Shown here one piece after another: positions 57,646-64,000 of a DNA stretch of 64,000 nt (position 1 is its first letter; every line of letters begins with the position of its first letter). Where the stretch lies: positions 558,001-622,000 of the forward strand of contig CAVSQS010000005.1 in NCBI GenBank assembly GCA_963730165.1. Reading direction: 5' to 3'. The position numbers were made by a program, and so were the translations under genes. The notes under the pieces are model-generated. The model was given only the letters and a program-made list of their open reading frames with translations, did not search any database and was not told the DNA's origin. The stretch comes from DASSQJ01 sp963730165 (GTDB taxonomy: Bacteria; Actinomycetota; Actinomycetes; Actinomycetales; Dermatophilaceae).

Positions 57646-59622
57646 GTGCCGATGACCCCCGGGGTGCCCCGGCTGCCTCGGCGTGGCCGGGCTCGGCGCG
57701 CGCGCCGCGGCGCGCCCTCCCGGGCGGTCGTCGTGGTGGTGGGCGTCCTCGCCCTGGCGGGGTTGACCGCACCCGCTGCGGCCGCCGACGGCCTCGCCGA
57801 CCAGACCGCCCTGGCCGAGCAGTACGCACCGGTCGTGCGGCTCGTCGACCAACCCGCGGCGTGCGGGCCGGGCGAGCCGTACCACCCCACCGACGTGGAG
57901 GCGTTGCTCGGCCGCGACGACGTCGCCCTCCGCGGACCGTGGACGACCGATGACCTCATCCGGGTCGCCCCCACCGCGGAGGACCTCTCGGCGGGTCTGC
58001 TCGGCTACCACCTGGACCTGCCCGGCAGCCCGCTGCGACCGGGCTGCACCTACGAGGAGTGGGCCGACGTCGTCACCGCCGGCACGTCCCCGACGATGTA
58101 CGCCCACGTCGTCACCGAGCCGGGCTTCCCGGGCCGGCTCGCGCTGCAGTACTGGTTCTACTACCCGTTCAACGACTACAACAACAAGCACGAGAGCGAC
58201 TGGGAGATGATCCAGCTGGAGTTCGCCGCCGACGACGCGGCGGGCGCGCTGGGCACCGAGCCCGTCGGGCTGGCGTACAGCCAGCACGAGGGGGCCGAGG
58301 TGGCGGCGTGGGGCGACCCACGGCTGGAGGTCGACGGCGGCACCCATCCGGTGGTGCGGCCGGCCGCCGGGTCACACGCGAACTACTTCGGTGACGCCCT
58401 GTACCTGGGCCGTTCCGCGAGCCAGGGCTTCGGGTGCGACGACGCCCGCGGACCCTCGAGCGACGTCTCGACGGCCGTCGCCGTCGTGCCGAGCGACGCG
58501 CAGGCGGCGCTGGCCGCCTACCCGTGGCTGGGCTACGAGGGCCGGTGGGGCCAGCGCGAGCAGGCCTTCTACAACGGACCGACGGGGCCGAACACCAAGA
58601 CCCAGTGGACGCGACCGTTCACCTGGGTCGAGGACGACGGCCGTGACCGCAGCTACGCGGTCCCCGCGAGCAGCCTGTTCGGCACGGGCGCCACCGACCT
58701 CTTCTGCACGGGCGTGGCGACCGGATCCGACGCCCTGCGCCAGCTGACGGCCGACCCGCTCCTCGGCCTCGCAGCCCTCGCCGGGCTCGTGCTTCTCGTC
58801 TGGTTCCTCGCCCGGCTCACCTCGTGGAGCCCGTCCGCCCCGCTGCGACTGGTCCGGCGCCGCACGGTGGGCCAGGCCCTCACCGCGTCGCTGCGCATGT
58901 ACGGAGGGCACGTGTGGCTCTTCACGCTCGTCGGGCTGCTCTCCGTGCCGGCGACGGCGCTCGGCGGATGGGTCGCCCAGCTGGGCGAGACGACGTCGGC
59001 CGACGGCGTGGCGCCGTCGGCGGGGCTCGCCGCCGTCGGTCTCGCCGGTGCCCTGGTCAGCCTCGTCGCGGTGGTCCTCGTCCAGGCGACGGTGATGCAG
59101 GCGGTCGCCGAGATCGACGCCGGGCGCGAGGTCTCGGCGTGGTCCGCGCTGCGCCTCGCGCTGCGGCGACTGCCCGCGACGCTGGGAGCCGGCACGATCC
59201 TCCTCGTCACGACCGTCGTCCTCCTCGTCACGGTGCTCCTCGTCCCGGTCGCCGTCGTGGTCGCCGTGCTCTGGGCGCTCTGGCTGCCCGCGGTCCAGCT
59301 CGACCACCTCGGTCCGGTGGCGGCCCTGCGCCGCAGTGCGGGGATCGTGCGGCACCGGGTCGTCCCCGTCATCCTGCTCATCGGCCTCGCCAACCTGCTC
59401 GTCTCCGCCGCCGGTCCCGTCCTCGGCTTCGGCGTCCTGCTGCTCGGTGACGTGCCCTTCGTCGTCGGCAACGCCGTCGCCGCGGTGGTCTACGCGCTGC
59501 TCTCACCCGTCGTCGGCATCGTCACGGCCTACGTCTACGCCGACGGCACGGTCCGAGGTGAGCAGCGGGACTCCCTGGAGGGTGAGGTGCTGCCCGCCGA
59601 GGCGGAGCTCGCCCCACGCTGA
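57646..59622 (+). CDS. Vps62-like domain fused to a multi-helix membrane region
   Basis: 658 residues from GTG 57646, chosen for GGAGGAGG 6 bases upstream; an ATG follows at 57652. A basic lead and signal helix (SRAVVVVVGVLALAGLTAPA, about residues 26-45) precede an outside domain of about 330 residues that resembles plant and bacterial Vps62-like proteins: LAEQYAPVVRLVDQPAACGP, LALQYWFYYPFNDYNNKHES, DWEMIQLEFAADDAAGALGT, YSQHEGAEVAAWGDPRLEVD, GSHANYFGDALYLG. The C-terminal 280 residues hold about six helices. The fusion is unusual. The function is unknown. It ends 6 bases from the opposing hydrolase gene. Confidence 0.8.
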   Translation: MPMTPGVPRLPRRGRARRARRGAPSRAVVVVVGVLALAGLTAPAAAADGLADQTALAEQYAPVVRLVDQPAACGPGEPYHPTDVEALLGRDDVALRGPWTTDDLIRVAPTAEDLSAGLLGYHLDLPGSPLRPGCTYEEWADVVTAGTSPTMYAHVVTEPGFPGRLALQYWFYYPFNDYNNKHESDWEMIQLEFAADDAAGALGTEPVGLAYSQHEGAEVAAWGDPRLEVDGGTHPVVRPAAGSHANYFGDALYLGRSASQGFGCDDARGPSSDVSTAVAVVPSDAQAALAAYPWLGYEGRWGQREQAFYNGPTGPNTKTQWTRPFTWVEDDGRDRSYAVPASSLFGTGATDLFCTGVATGSDALRQLTADPLLGLAALAGLVLLVWFLARLTSWSPSAPLRLVRRRTVGQALTASLRMYGGHVWLFTLVGLLSVPATALGGWVAQLGETTSADGVAPSAGLAAVGLAGALVSLVAVVLVQATVMQAVAEIDAGREVSAWSALRLALRRLPATLGAGTILLVTTVVLLVTVLLVPVAVVVAVLWALWLPAVQLDHLGPVAALRRSAGIVRHRVVPVILLIGLANLLVSAAGPVLGFGVLLLGDVPFVVGNAVAAVVYALLSPVVGIVTAYVYADGTVRGEQRDSLEGEVLPAEAELAPR

Positions 59623-59628
59623 CCGGCC

Positions 59629-61425
59629 TCACTCGGGCAGGTCACGGATGGCCTCCCGGATCGCCTCGACCTCCGACTGCGGCAGCGACGGCGGTCCGAC
59701 GATCTCCGACCACGCAGTGACGACGGTCTCGTCGTAGACGTGCCCGTGTCCGGGGGGCACGTCGGTGGCAGCGAACTGGTCCACGGTGGCCTGCCAGTAC
59801 GTGACGACCGGCCAGGCGACCATGAAGGGACTGGTGTCGGGGCCGCGCGGGTCGAGCCAGGACGCGTAGTCGACGGTCCAGCCGACGACCGGGTCGGAGT
59901 CGTGGACGAGGTAGATGACCGGCGAGTCGGTGCGCCAGGTCAGCGTCTGGTCGGTGAGGTCGCGGTCGGTCGCGGCCACCCGCACGAGGGCGCCGTCCCC
60001 GTACCGGGGCTTCCACAGCGGCGAGCCGGGAGCGCGCCCGGCCTGGACGTCGAGCCAGTTGGGGTCGAAGCTCGGCGGCCCGACGAAGAGGGCCCCGTCG
60101 GTGGTCGTCGACACGTCCTCCACGCTGGTGAACGCGCTGTCGGCGGAGAACGCGCCGAGGCTCTCGCCGAAGACGTAGAGCCGGGGCCGCTGGTCGGCGG
60201 GTAGGTCGTCGATCTCGACCCGCAGCCGGTTGATGAGCACCTCGGCGTCCGCCGCGGCCTTGTCGCGGCCGACGATGAAGGCCAGCCAGCTCGGCAGGTA
60301 CGAGTACTGCGTCGCGACGATGGCGACGTCCCCGTGGGTGGCGTACTGGAGGGCCTGCGAGGTCTCGGGGTTGATCCATCCACGACCGGTGACGCCGGCG
60401 ACCGCGATCGCCGAGCGCTGGAAGCCACCGAGGGTCCTCAGCTCCTGCATGGCGAGCTCGGCCCGGTCGTGCGGGTCCTGCGCGGCGCCCAGGCCGACGT
60501 AGGCCAGGACGGGGTCCTTGGCCTCGGGGTCATCGACGACGCGCGCGATCTGGGCGGAGGTGACGCCCTGCGAGATGAAGTCGCGCCCCTCGGCCCCGAT
60601 GCTCTCCCAGCTGACGGTCGAGGCGGGCCCACCGGAGCGGAACGGTGACTCCGGGTTGCTCACCCACGGGTAGTCGCCCCGGTTGTCGGCCTCGAAGCCG
60701 GCGTCGAGACGCGTGAGGAGCGAGCCGACGACGAGACCGGACACGGCGAGCCACGTGACGACGGCGGTGACGACGATCGCGAGGAGCCAGGCCACCCGGG
60801 TCGGGAGGACCCGCACGAGGGGGTCGACGAGGAGGCGCGTCAGCACCTTGACGACGCGACCGATCCCGAGCAGGACGGTGGCGGCGAGGATTCCGACGTA
60901 GGGGCTCGCGACCCAGACCCACGGCACGTCCGCCGGCATCCCGAAGGTCTCCTGCTGATCCAGCTGCCAGACCCTCCCGAACCACGCCGCGATCGGCAGC
61001 CCGACGACGGCGACGATGGCGAGGACGAGCCAGGCCATCCGGCGTGCCGCTCCCGGCAGGTCGGGAAGCCGCAGCGTCCGGTACGCCCACCCGAGGAAGG
61101 CGCCGATCGCGTAGCCGGACACGGCGCAGAGCGCGACGAGGAGGGCCTCCATCGCCCAGCCGCGCGGGACGTAGGACGGGGTCACGGACATCAGGGAGAA
61201 GGAGAGCGCGAGGACACCACCGGTGATGCTGAGGGGGCCGGGACGCAGTCGGTGCCACCGAGGCGGCCGCCGCTCGTCCGCGCCCGGCCCGTCGGTGGAG
61301 GCGGACGGGTCGGGGGCACCGTCCCGCGGGGCGCCGGAGGGTCGGTCGACGGTCGGCGCGGCCCCGGTGGCGGGCTCCCCGCCCGGGGAGTCCGCCTCGG
61401 TTCGCCCATCCGTCGTCGCTGACAT
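59629..61425 (-). CDS. Membrane-bound alpha/beta hydrolase (Abhydrolase_9-like)
   Basis: 598 residues from ATG 61425 (GTG 61428 also possible). A proline-rich lead (1-60), four to five membrane helices (about 68-230), then an outside catalytic domain: GLGAAQDPHDRAELAMQELR, GDVAIVATQYSYLPSWLAFI, RLYVFGESLGAFSADSAFTS with the nucleophile elbow G-E-S-L-G, VIYLVHDSDPVVGWTVDYAS with the acid Asp, and a late His in VPPGHGHVYDETVVTAWSEI. It matches the actinobacterial group with an N-terminal membrane bundle and an Abhydrolase_9 domain. The substrate is unknown, perhaps a lipid or cell-wall ester. Confidence 0.87.
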   Translation of the reverse strand: MSATTDGRTEADSPGGEPATGAAPTVDRPSGAPRDGAPDPSASTDGPGADERRPPRWHRLRPGPLSITGGVLALSFSLMSVTPSYVPRGWAMEALLVALCAVSGYAIGAFLGWAYRTLRLPDLPGAARRMAWLVLAIVAVVGLPIAAWFGRVWQLDQQETFGMPADVPWVWVASPYVGILAATVLLGIGRVVKVLTRLLVDPLVRVLPTRVAWLLAIVVTAVVTWLAVSGLVVGSLLTRLDAGFEADNRGDYPWVSNPESPFRSGGPASTVSWESIGAEGRDFISQGVTSAQIARVVDDPEAKDPVLAYVGLGAAQDPHDRAELAMQELRTLGGFQRSAIAVAGVTGRGWINPETSQALQYATHGDVAIVATQYSYLPSWLAFIVGRDKAAADAEVLINRLRVEIDDLPADQRPRLYVFGESLGAFSADSAFTSVEDVSTTTDGALFVGPPSFDPNWLDVQAGRAPGSPLWKPRYGDGALVRVAATDRDLTDQTLTWRTDSPVIYLVHDSDPVVGWTVDYASWLDPRGPDTSPFMVAWPVVTYWQATVDQFAATDVPPGHGHVYDETVVTAWSEIVGPPSLPQSEVEAIREAIRDLPE

Positions 61426-61539
61426 CACTGCTCCGTTCCCTTGCGTGGGGTCAGCATAGGGACGGGACGGCAGGGCCCCCCTTCGCCCGCGCCGACCGGG
61501 CGGGTCGACGTGGCCGAGGCCTCCGACCGGCGGCCGGGC

Positions 61540-62385
61540 TCAGGGGAAGACGGCTCGCACGGCGGCCATGTCGGCGCCGCCGTGCCCGGCGGCGGAGGCC
61601 TCGGTGAACAGTCCGCGGACGGCGTCGAGAAGGTCGGTCGGGAAGCCGACGCGGGCCGCGGCCTCGACCATGAGGCCGACGTCCTTGACGACGCCGTCGA
61701 CCTCGAAGGACGGGGTGGACCAGTCCCGATCGAGCATCATCCCGCCCTTGAGCCGCGCGTACGGGACGTCGAGCGGGCCGCCCGAGATGGCCTCGAGGAA
61801 GAGCCGGGAGTCGACCCCGAGTGCTGTTGCGAGGGTCAGCGACTGGGCGGTTCCGGCGGTGAGGAGGGCCACCCACGCGTTGCACGTGAGCTTGAGCGCG
61901 CTGGCGGCGCCCACGTCGTCACCCGCGACGACGACCCGCGAGCCGATCGCGTCGCAGACGTCCTGGACGCGCTCACGCAACGCCGGGGGCCCGGACAGGA
62001 GGACCACGAGCGTGCCCTCCTCGGCGGGCTTCCGGGTGCCGAGCACCGGCGCGTCGAGGACGCGGTCACCGCCGAGCTCGTGGACCGCGCGGGCACCGTC
62101 GACCCCGACGGTGCCGCACTGCATCCAGACGGCGTCCTCGCCGAGTGCCGGGACGAGCTCCTCGGCGACCGCCAGCGTCGCGGCGGCGTCGAAGAGGACG
62201 GTGATGACGACCTCGGCGCCGGCGACGGCGTCGGCGACGGTGTCGGCGACCTCGACACCGTCGGCCGCGAGCGGCTCGGCCCGCTCGCGGGTTCGGTTCC
62301 ACGCCGTGACCTGGTGCCCGGCGCGGGCGAGGCTGCGAGCCATCCCCGCACCCATGATCCCGGTGCCGATGACGGTGGTGCGCAT
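61540..62385 (-). CDS. NAD(P)-dependent oxidoreductase, 3-hydroxyisobutyrate dehydrogenase family
   Basis: 281 residues from ATG 62385 behind GAGGAG. Rossmann start MRTTVIGTGIMGAGMARSLA (G-x-G-x-M-G) and AWNRTRERAE (Arg after the second strand suggests NADP). The beta-hydroxyacid signature DAPVLGTRKPAEEGTLVVLL and the catalytic lysine region SALKLTCNAWVALLTAGTAQ are present. DKDV-like KDVGLMVEAAARVGFPTDLL closes the fold. The substrate may be 3-hydroxyisobutyrate, tartronate semialdehyde or a related acid. It lies 31 bases downstream of gnd, so the two are likely co-transcribed. Confidence 0.9.
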   Translation of the reverse strand: MRTTVIGTGIMGAGMARSLARAGHQVTAWNRTRERAEPLAADGVEVADTVADAVAGAEVVITVLFDAAATLAVAEELVPALGEDAVWMQCGTVGVDGARAVHELGGDRVLDAPVLGTRKPAEEGTLVVLLSGPPALRERVQDVCDAIGSRVVVAGDDVGAASALKLTCNAWVALLTAGTAQSLTLATALGVDSRLFLEAISGGPLDVPYARLKGGMMLDRDWSTPSFEVDGVVKDVGLMVEAAARVGFPTDLLDAVRGLFTEASAAGHGGADMAAVRAVFP

Positions 62386-62416
62386 GGTGCTCCTCTCGGT
62401 GGGGTGCGGTGTCCTG

Positions 62417-63892
62417 TCAGCGGCCGGCGGCCCACCGGGTGTGGACGGCTTCACCGTCCGGGTCGTCGAGCCGGTGGTAGGTGTGGGCACCGAAGTAGTC
62501 GCGCTGTGCCTGGACGAGGTTCGCCGGCAGACGGGGCGAGCGGAGGCCGTCGTGGTAGGCCAGGGCGCTCGAGAGGGCCGGCACGGGGACACCGTTCGCG
62601 GTCGCGACGGCGACGACCCGCCTCCACCCGGGGCCCGCCGCGGCGAGTGCCCCGCGGAACGGGTCGGCCAGGAGCACCTCGTCGGTGCGCCCCCCGTCGC
62701 CGCCGTCGTGCTCGTCGAGGACGACGGCGAGGTCCTCGAGCAGTGCCGCCCGGATGATGCACCCGGCGCGCCAGATGCGGGCGATGCCGGCGAGGTCGAG
62801 CCCCCAGTCGTTCGACTCGCTCGCGGCGCGCAGCAGGGAGAACCCCTGCGAGTAGGACACGATCTTCGCCGCGTACACCGCGTCGGCGAGGTCGTCGACG
62901 GAGAGCTCTCCGGGCTCGATGCGGCGGTCCGGCCCGGCCAGGAGATGGGCGGCGCGCTGCCGCTGGTCGTGCATCGAGGACAGCACCCGGGCGAACACCG
63001 CCTCGGCGACGAGGGTCAGCGGGCGGCCTGCTTCGAGCGCGGAGATCGCCGTCCAGCGCCCTGTGCCCTTCTGCCCGGCGGAGTCGAGGATGACGTCGAT
63101 CGTCGCCTCACCGCCCCGTGACTCGTCACGGTGGGCGAGGACGTCGGCGGTGATCTCCACGAGGAAGGACCGCAGCGGCCCGTCGTTCCACGCTCGGAAG
63201 ACCTCCGCCATCTCCTCGTTGGTCCGGCCGGTGGCACGCAGCAGGTCGTAGGCCTCGGCGAGCACCTGCATGTCCCCGTACTCGATGCCGTTGTGGACCA
63301 TCTTGACGTAGTGCCCCGCCCCGTCGGTGCCGAGCCAGTGGCAGCACGGTTCACCGTCCTCCGCCCGCGCGGCGATGTCACGCAGGATCGGCTCGACGAC
63401 CACCCGCGCGTCCTCCGGGCCGCCCGGCATGATCGACGGGCCGTGCCTGGCCCCCTCCTCACCGCCGGAGATGCCGGCCCCCACATAGAGCAGGTCGTAC
63501 TCGTCCGCGGCCCGGGCCGCCCGCCGGCGGGTGTCGTCGACGTGTGCGTTCCCGCCGTCGACGACGACGTCCCCGTCGTCCAGGAGGGGCATGAGCTCGT
63601 CGAGGACGGCGTCGGTCGGTCCGCCGGCCGCGACCATGGCGATGACGACGCGCGGCCGCGGCAGCGCGGCGACGAGGTCCGCGAGCGACTCGTGCCCGGT
63701 GACCGCCAGGCCGCCGGTGCGGTCCTCGACGAAGGCCCGCATCCGTGCGGTCGTCCGGTTGTGCACGTGCACCGCGTATCCGTGGTCGGCGAGGTTGAGG
63801 GCGAGGTTCTGGCCCATCGTCGCCAGTCCGGTCAGGCCCACCGAGCGGGCGGCGGCGCGGTGCGGGTCGGCATCGTCGGTCGAGCGGGTCAC
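62417..63892 (-). CDS. gnd: 6-phosphogluconate dehydrogenase, decarboxylating
   Basis: 491 residues from GTG 63892 behind GAGGATGG. Oxidises and decarboxylates 6-phosphogluconate to ribulose 5-phosphate in the pentose phosphate route. NADP site: VGLTGLATMGQNLALNLADH and HVHNRTTARM (Asn-Arg-Thr, the NADP pattern). Substrate site: ISGGEEGARHGPSIMPGGPE and HYVKMVHNGIEYGDMQVLAE (catalytic Lys and substrate contacts). ILDSAGQKGTGRWTAISALE and SYSQGFSLLRAASESNDWGL are further family marks. The length fits the long NADP type. It leads a two-gene unit with the beta-hydroxyacid dehydrogenase. The rest of the window to 64000 shows no gene. Confidence 0.95.
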   Translation of the reverse strand: MTRSTDDADPHRAAARSVGLTGLATMGQNLALNLADHGYAVHVHNRTTARMRAFVEDRTGGLAVTGHESLADLVAALPRPRVVIAMVAAGGPTDAVLDELMPLLDDGDVVVDGGNAHVDDTRRRAARAADEYDLLYVGAGISGGEEGARHGPSIMPGGPEDARVVVEPILRDIAARAEDGEPCCHWLGTDGAGHYVKMVHNGIEYGDMQVLAEAYDLLRATGRTNEEMAEVFRAWNDGPLRSFLVEITADVLAHRDESRGGEATIDVILDSAGQKGTGRWTAISALEAGRPLTLVAEAVFARVLSSMHDQRQRAAHLLAGPDRRIEPGELSVDDLADAVYAAKIVSYSQGFSLLRAASESNDWGLDLAGIARIWRAGCIIRAALLEDLAVVLDEHDGGDGGRTDEVLLADPFRGALAAAGPGWRRVVAVATANGVPVPALSSALAYHDGLRSPRLPANLVQAQRDYFGAHTYHRLDDPDGEAVHTRWAAGR

Positions 63893-64000
63893 CTTGCCAT
63901 CCTCACCCGAGGCACGGTTCCCACGGGGGGCTCGGTGCAGGCCGATCCGCGCCCGCACGCCCCCGGTCCGCTCCCCCGTGCCGCCGTGCGAGCCGTCACG

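Noticed and set aside
1..64000. CRISPR arrays, insertion sequences, tRNA or rRNA genes and prophage
   Set aside because: No regularly spaced repeats, transposase or integrase frames, or cloverleaf/ribosomal RNA sequence were seen on either strand.

Overview
The window is 64 kb of very GC-rich chromosome with dense, mostly intact coding regions, many GTG starts and frequent ATGA/GTGA stop-start overlaps. It looks like a high-GC actinobacterium. The families present (DUF3027 with a cold-shock protein, DUF2530, DUF3263, a stand-alone GroEL2-type chaperonin under CIRCE control, WXG100, WS/DGAT, CadI) point to Actinomycetota, probably Micrococcales near Intrasporangiaceae; the family-level placement is inference. 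I see no rRNA or tRNA gene, CRISPR array, insertion sequence, phage or plasmid function. The window reads as a housekeeping chromosome arm with small accessory cassettes.

Layout. 1-3.6 kb: a truncated MFS gene and a 40-bp perfect palindrome, then a cluster of damaged genes (a frameshifted thioesterase-like gene, an internally deleted SDR, a multiply frameshifted MFS) around an intact pdxH. 3.6-9.4 kb: a mucin-like lipoprotein, an NYN-LOTUS protein, a second citrate synthase, serC and a WS/DGAT acyltransferase. 9.3-11.2 kb: a MarR-MFS operon with its likely operator. 11.5-14.8 kb: a membrane protein and a NarL-type two-component system. 15-18 kb: a methyltransferase, a GNAT, DUF2530, and DUF3027 with a cold-shock protein. 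18-22.6 kb: an MFS, a one-pass membrane protein, HMG-CoA lyase and a DUF4190 protein. 22.7-26.2 kb: an OmpR-type two-component system followed by an HtrA protease. 26.3-30 kb: DUF2339, an HD phosphohydrolase, a DUF4031-NUDIX fusion and an orphan WXG100 protein. 30-35.3 kb: a MacB/FtsX-type ABC exporter and a PhoD-like phosphatase. 35.4-38.3 kb: groEL with two CIRCE elements, a hypothetical protein and DUF3263. 38.4-42 kb: a PLP decarboxylase with a HAD phosphatase, then DUF4097 with a frameshifted PadR. 42.1-44.7 kb: an arsenic/cadmium cassette (cadI-like, acr3, arsC divergent from arsR). 44.7-46.2 kb: ung with an SGNH hydrolase. 46.3-49.4 kb: a molybdate operon led by an HTH-TOBE regulator. 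49.4-54.9 kb: an acyl-CoA dehydrogenase, a lipoprotein, an MFS, an SDR and gabT. 55-57.6 kb: a DUF7218/Rho-N-like small protein and a convergently arranged OmpR/histidine-kinase pair. 57.6-63.9 kb: a Vps62-like membrane fusion, a membrane alpha/beta hydrolase, a 3-hydroxyisobutyrate-dehydrogenase-like enzyme and 6-phosphogluconate dehydrogenase.

How the parts work together. Regulation is mostly local: each cassette carries its own regulator beside a visible inverted or direct repeat (MarR, PadR, ArsR, the Mo-type HTH-TOBE, and HrcA sites for groEL). The response regulator, kinase and HtrA suggest an envelope-stress module. The main oddities are the decay cluster at the left edge, the convergent overlapping two-component pair, a ModC without the usual Q-loop glutamine, and the repeat-bearing control regions. 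I did not find a wholly new multi-gene system; the best candidates for undescribed biology are listed as findings with tests.
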